From Ctena decussata (taxonomy: Eukaryota; Mollusca; Bivalvia; Lucinida; Lucinidae), in contig OZ022500.1 in NCBI GenBank assembly GCA_963989385.1, positions 24,318,460 to 24,382,459 of the forward strand: a stretch of 64,000 bases of DNA. The letters are read 5' to 3'. The position numbers and the translations under genes were made by a program. This document shows, piece after piece, positions 63,510 to 64,000 of the stretch. The notes under the pieces were generated by a model that saw nothing but the letters and a program-made list of their open reading frames with translations, was not told the origin of the DNA and ran no database searches. How positions within the stretch are numbered: position 1 is the stretch's first letter; each line of letters begins with the position of its first letter.

Positions 63510-64000
63510 TGTTTAACTTGTATTTTATGTGTATCTGTGCTATAATTACTGCCGCTTCAAATAATGTTATTCATATAACAAAATTCATAGATTCGAAACG
63601 TATTATTTAATCTGCATCTCAATTACGGGAAAACTGTATTATGGTTATCTCCATTCTAATGCAACTTTATTTTTTGGATAATGGTTTTAAGTATCTGATA
63701 AAATGAAGTCACAATTACATTGTTACATATTGTAACAGTCTTATTTTCTATCAATGGAGAATAAAATAGCTACATTTTCTAATCATCATAAAGCATCTTC
63801 TCAATAGCGAGATTACAGATGCATGATGAATAGATTAAGAAATACTTGATCAAATCGCTTTCATGTAACAGCGTAAATTTATCCAGCTTTGTATCAATAC
63901 AAACAGCTTTATTGTTATATATTGTGAAAAGTAAATATTTGATCCGCGGATTATGCAGCCCTCTGAACGAATATTTCTTGTCTTGTCTGAGATCAATAAT
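63510..64000. other. no supported feature
   Basis: AT-rich sequence to the window end. Confidence 0.35.

Overview
The window looks like intergenic or intronic DNA from an animal with a repeat-rich genome, most likely a bivalve mollusc. This rests on the dispersed repeats (palindromic MITEs, tRNA-derived SINEs with CAAC-type tails, long 'ggccatgttggtcatgtgac' tandem-core elements) and on mollusc/cnidarian-type transposon proteins, all recognised from memory. There is no bacterial gene organisation, no rRNA, and no tRNA outside SINEs. No complete host gene can be supported. Nearly every recognisable protein is a decayed transposon product, plus five or six short exon-like pieces without recognised function.

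Layout. 0-10.5 kb: pogo-like MITE, a family-B repeat, a Met-tRNA-type SINE, a 236-bp palindromic MITE (called PalM here), a decayed IS630/Tc1-type transposase, a tandem-core element, a candidate terminal exon with a genomic poly-A run, and a 165-240 bp inverted-repeat pair. 10.8-15.1 kb: a frameshifted CR1/Jockey-type LINE with endonuclease, reverse transcriptase and Cys/His C-terminus, split by another repeat and carrying an N-terminal 2A-like motif. 15-22.5 kb: PalM copies, another tandem-core element, paired MITEs, SINE-like family C. 22.5-25.8 kb: a 1.96-kb tandem-core element inserted inside a SINE, then family B. 26.8-29.4 kb: a possible first exon, then a two-gene Harbinger element (Myb/SANT-like plus HARBI1-like transposase), both broken. 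30-43 kb: PalMs, a mariner relic, several foldback MITEs, SINEs, an RTE-like LINE tail. 43.3-50.3 kb and 52.7-57.4 kb: tandem-core elements, several joined head to tail. 51 kb: a retroelement CCHC zinc-knuckle remnant cut by a PalM. 58-60.6 kb: two short coding-like stretches among three PalMs. 60.6-61.9 kb: a TIR-bounded segment with a run of 30 G. 63-63.5 kb: a 25-unit, 21-bp minisatellite whose every unit is centred on a palindrome.

The most interesting system is the group of about ten tandem-core elements. They share a 5' head (AAC[A/T]AGA plus a small hairpin plus a conserved motif), a modular tandem-repeat body, a GACG-rich microsatellite, and in the best copies a 3' end of a 5-bp-stem hairpin followed 11 nt later by CTAA. 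The 5' motif recurs inverted at the 3' end. This matches non-autonomous rolling-circle (Helitron/Helentron-like) elements, and several copies abut head to tail. No autonomous Rep/helicase gene is in the window, so the assignment is inference. The second notable item is the PalM family: twelve copies in 64 kb, six of them with exact 4-bp target duplications of the form AAAT/AATT/ATTT/ACTT.
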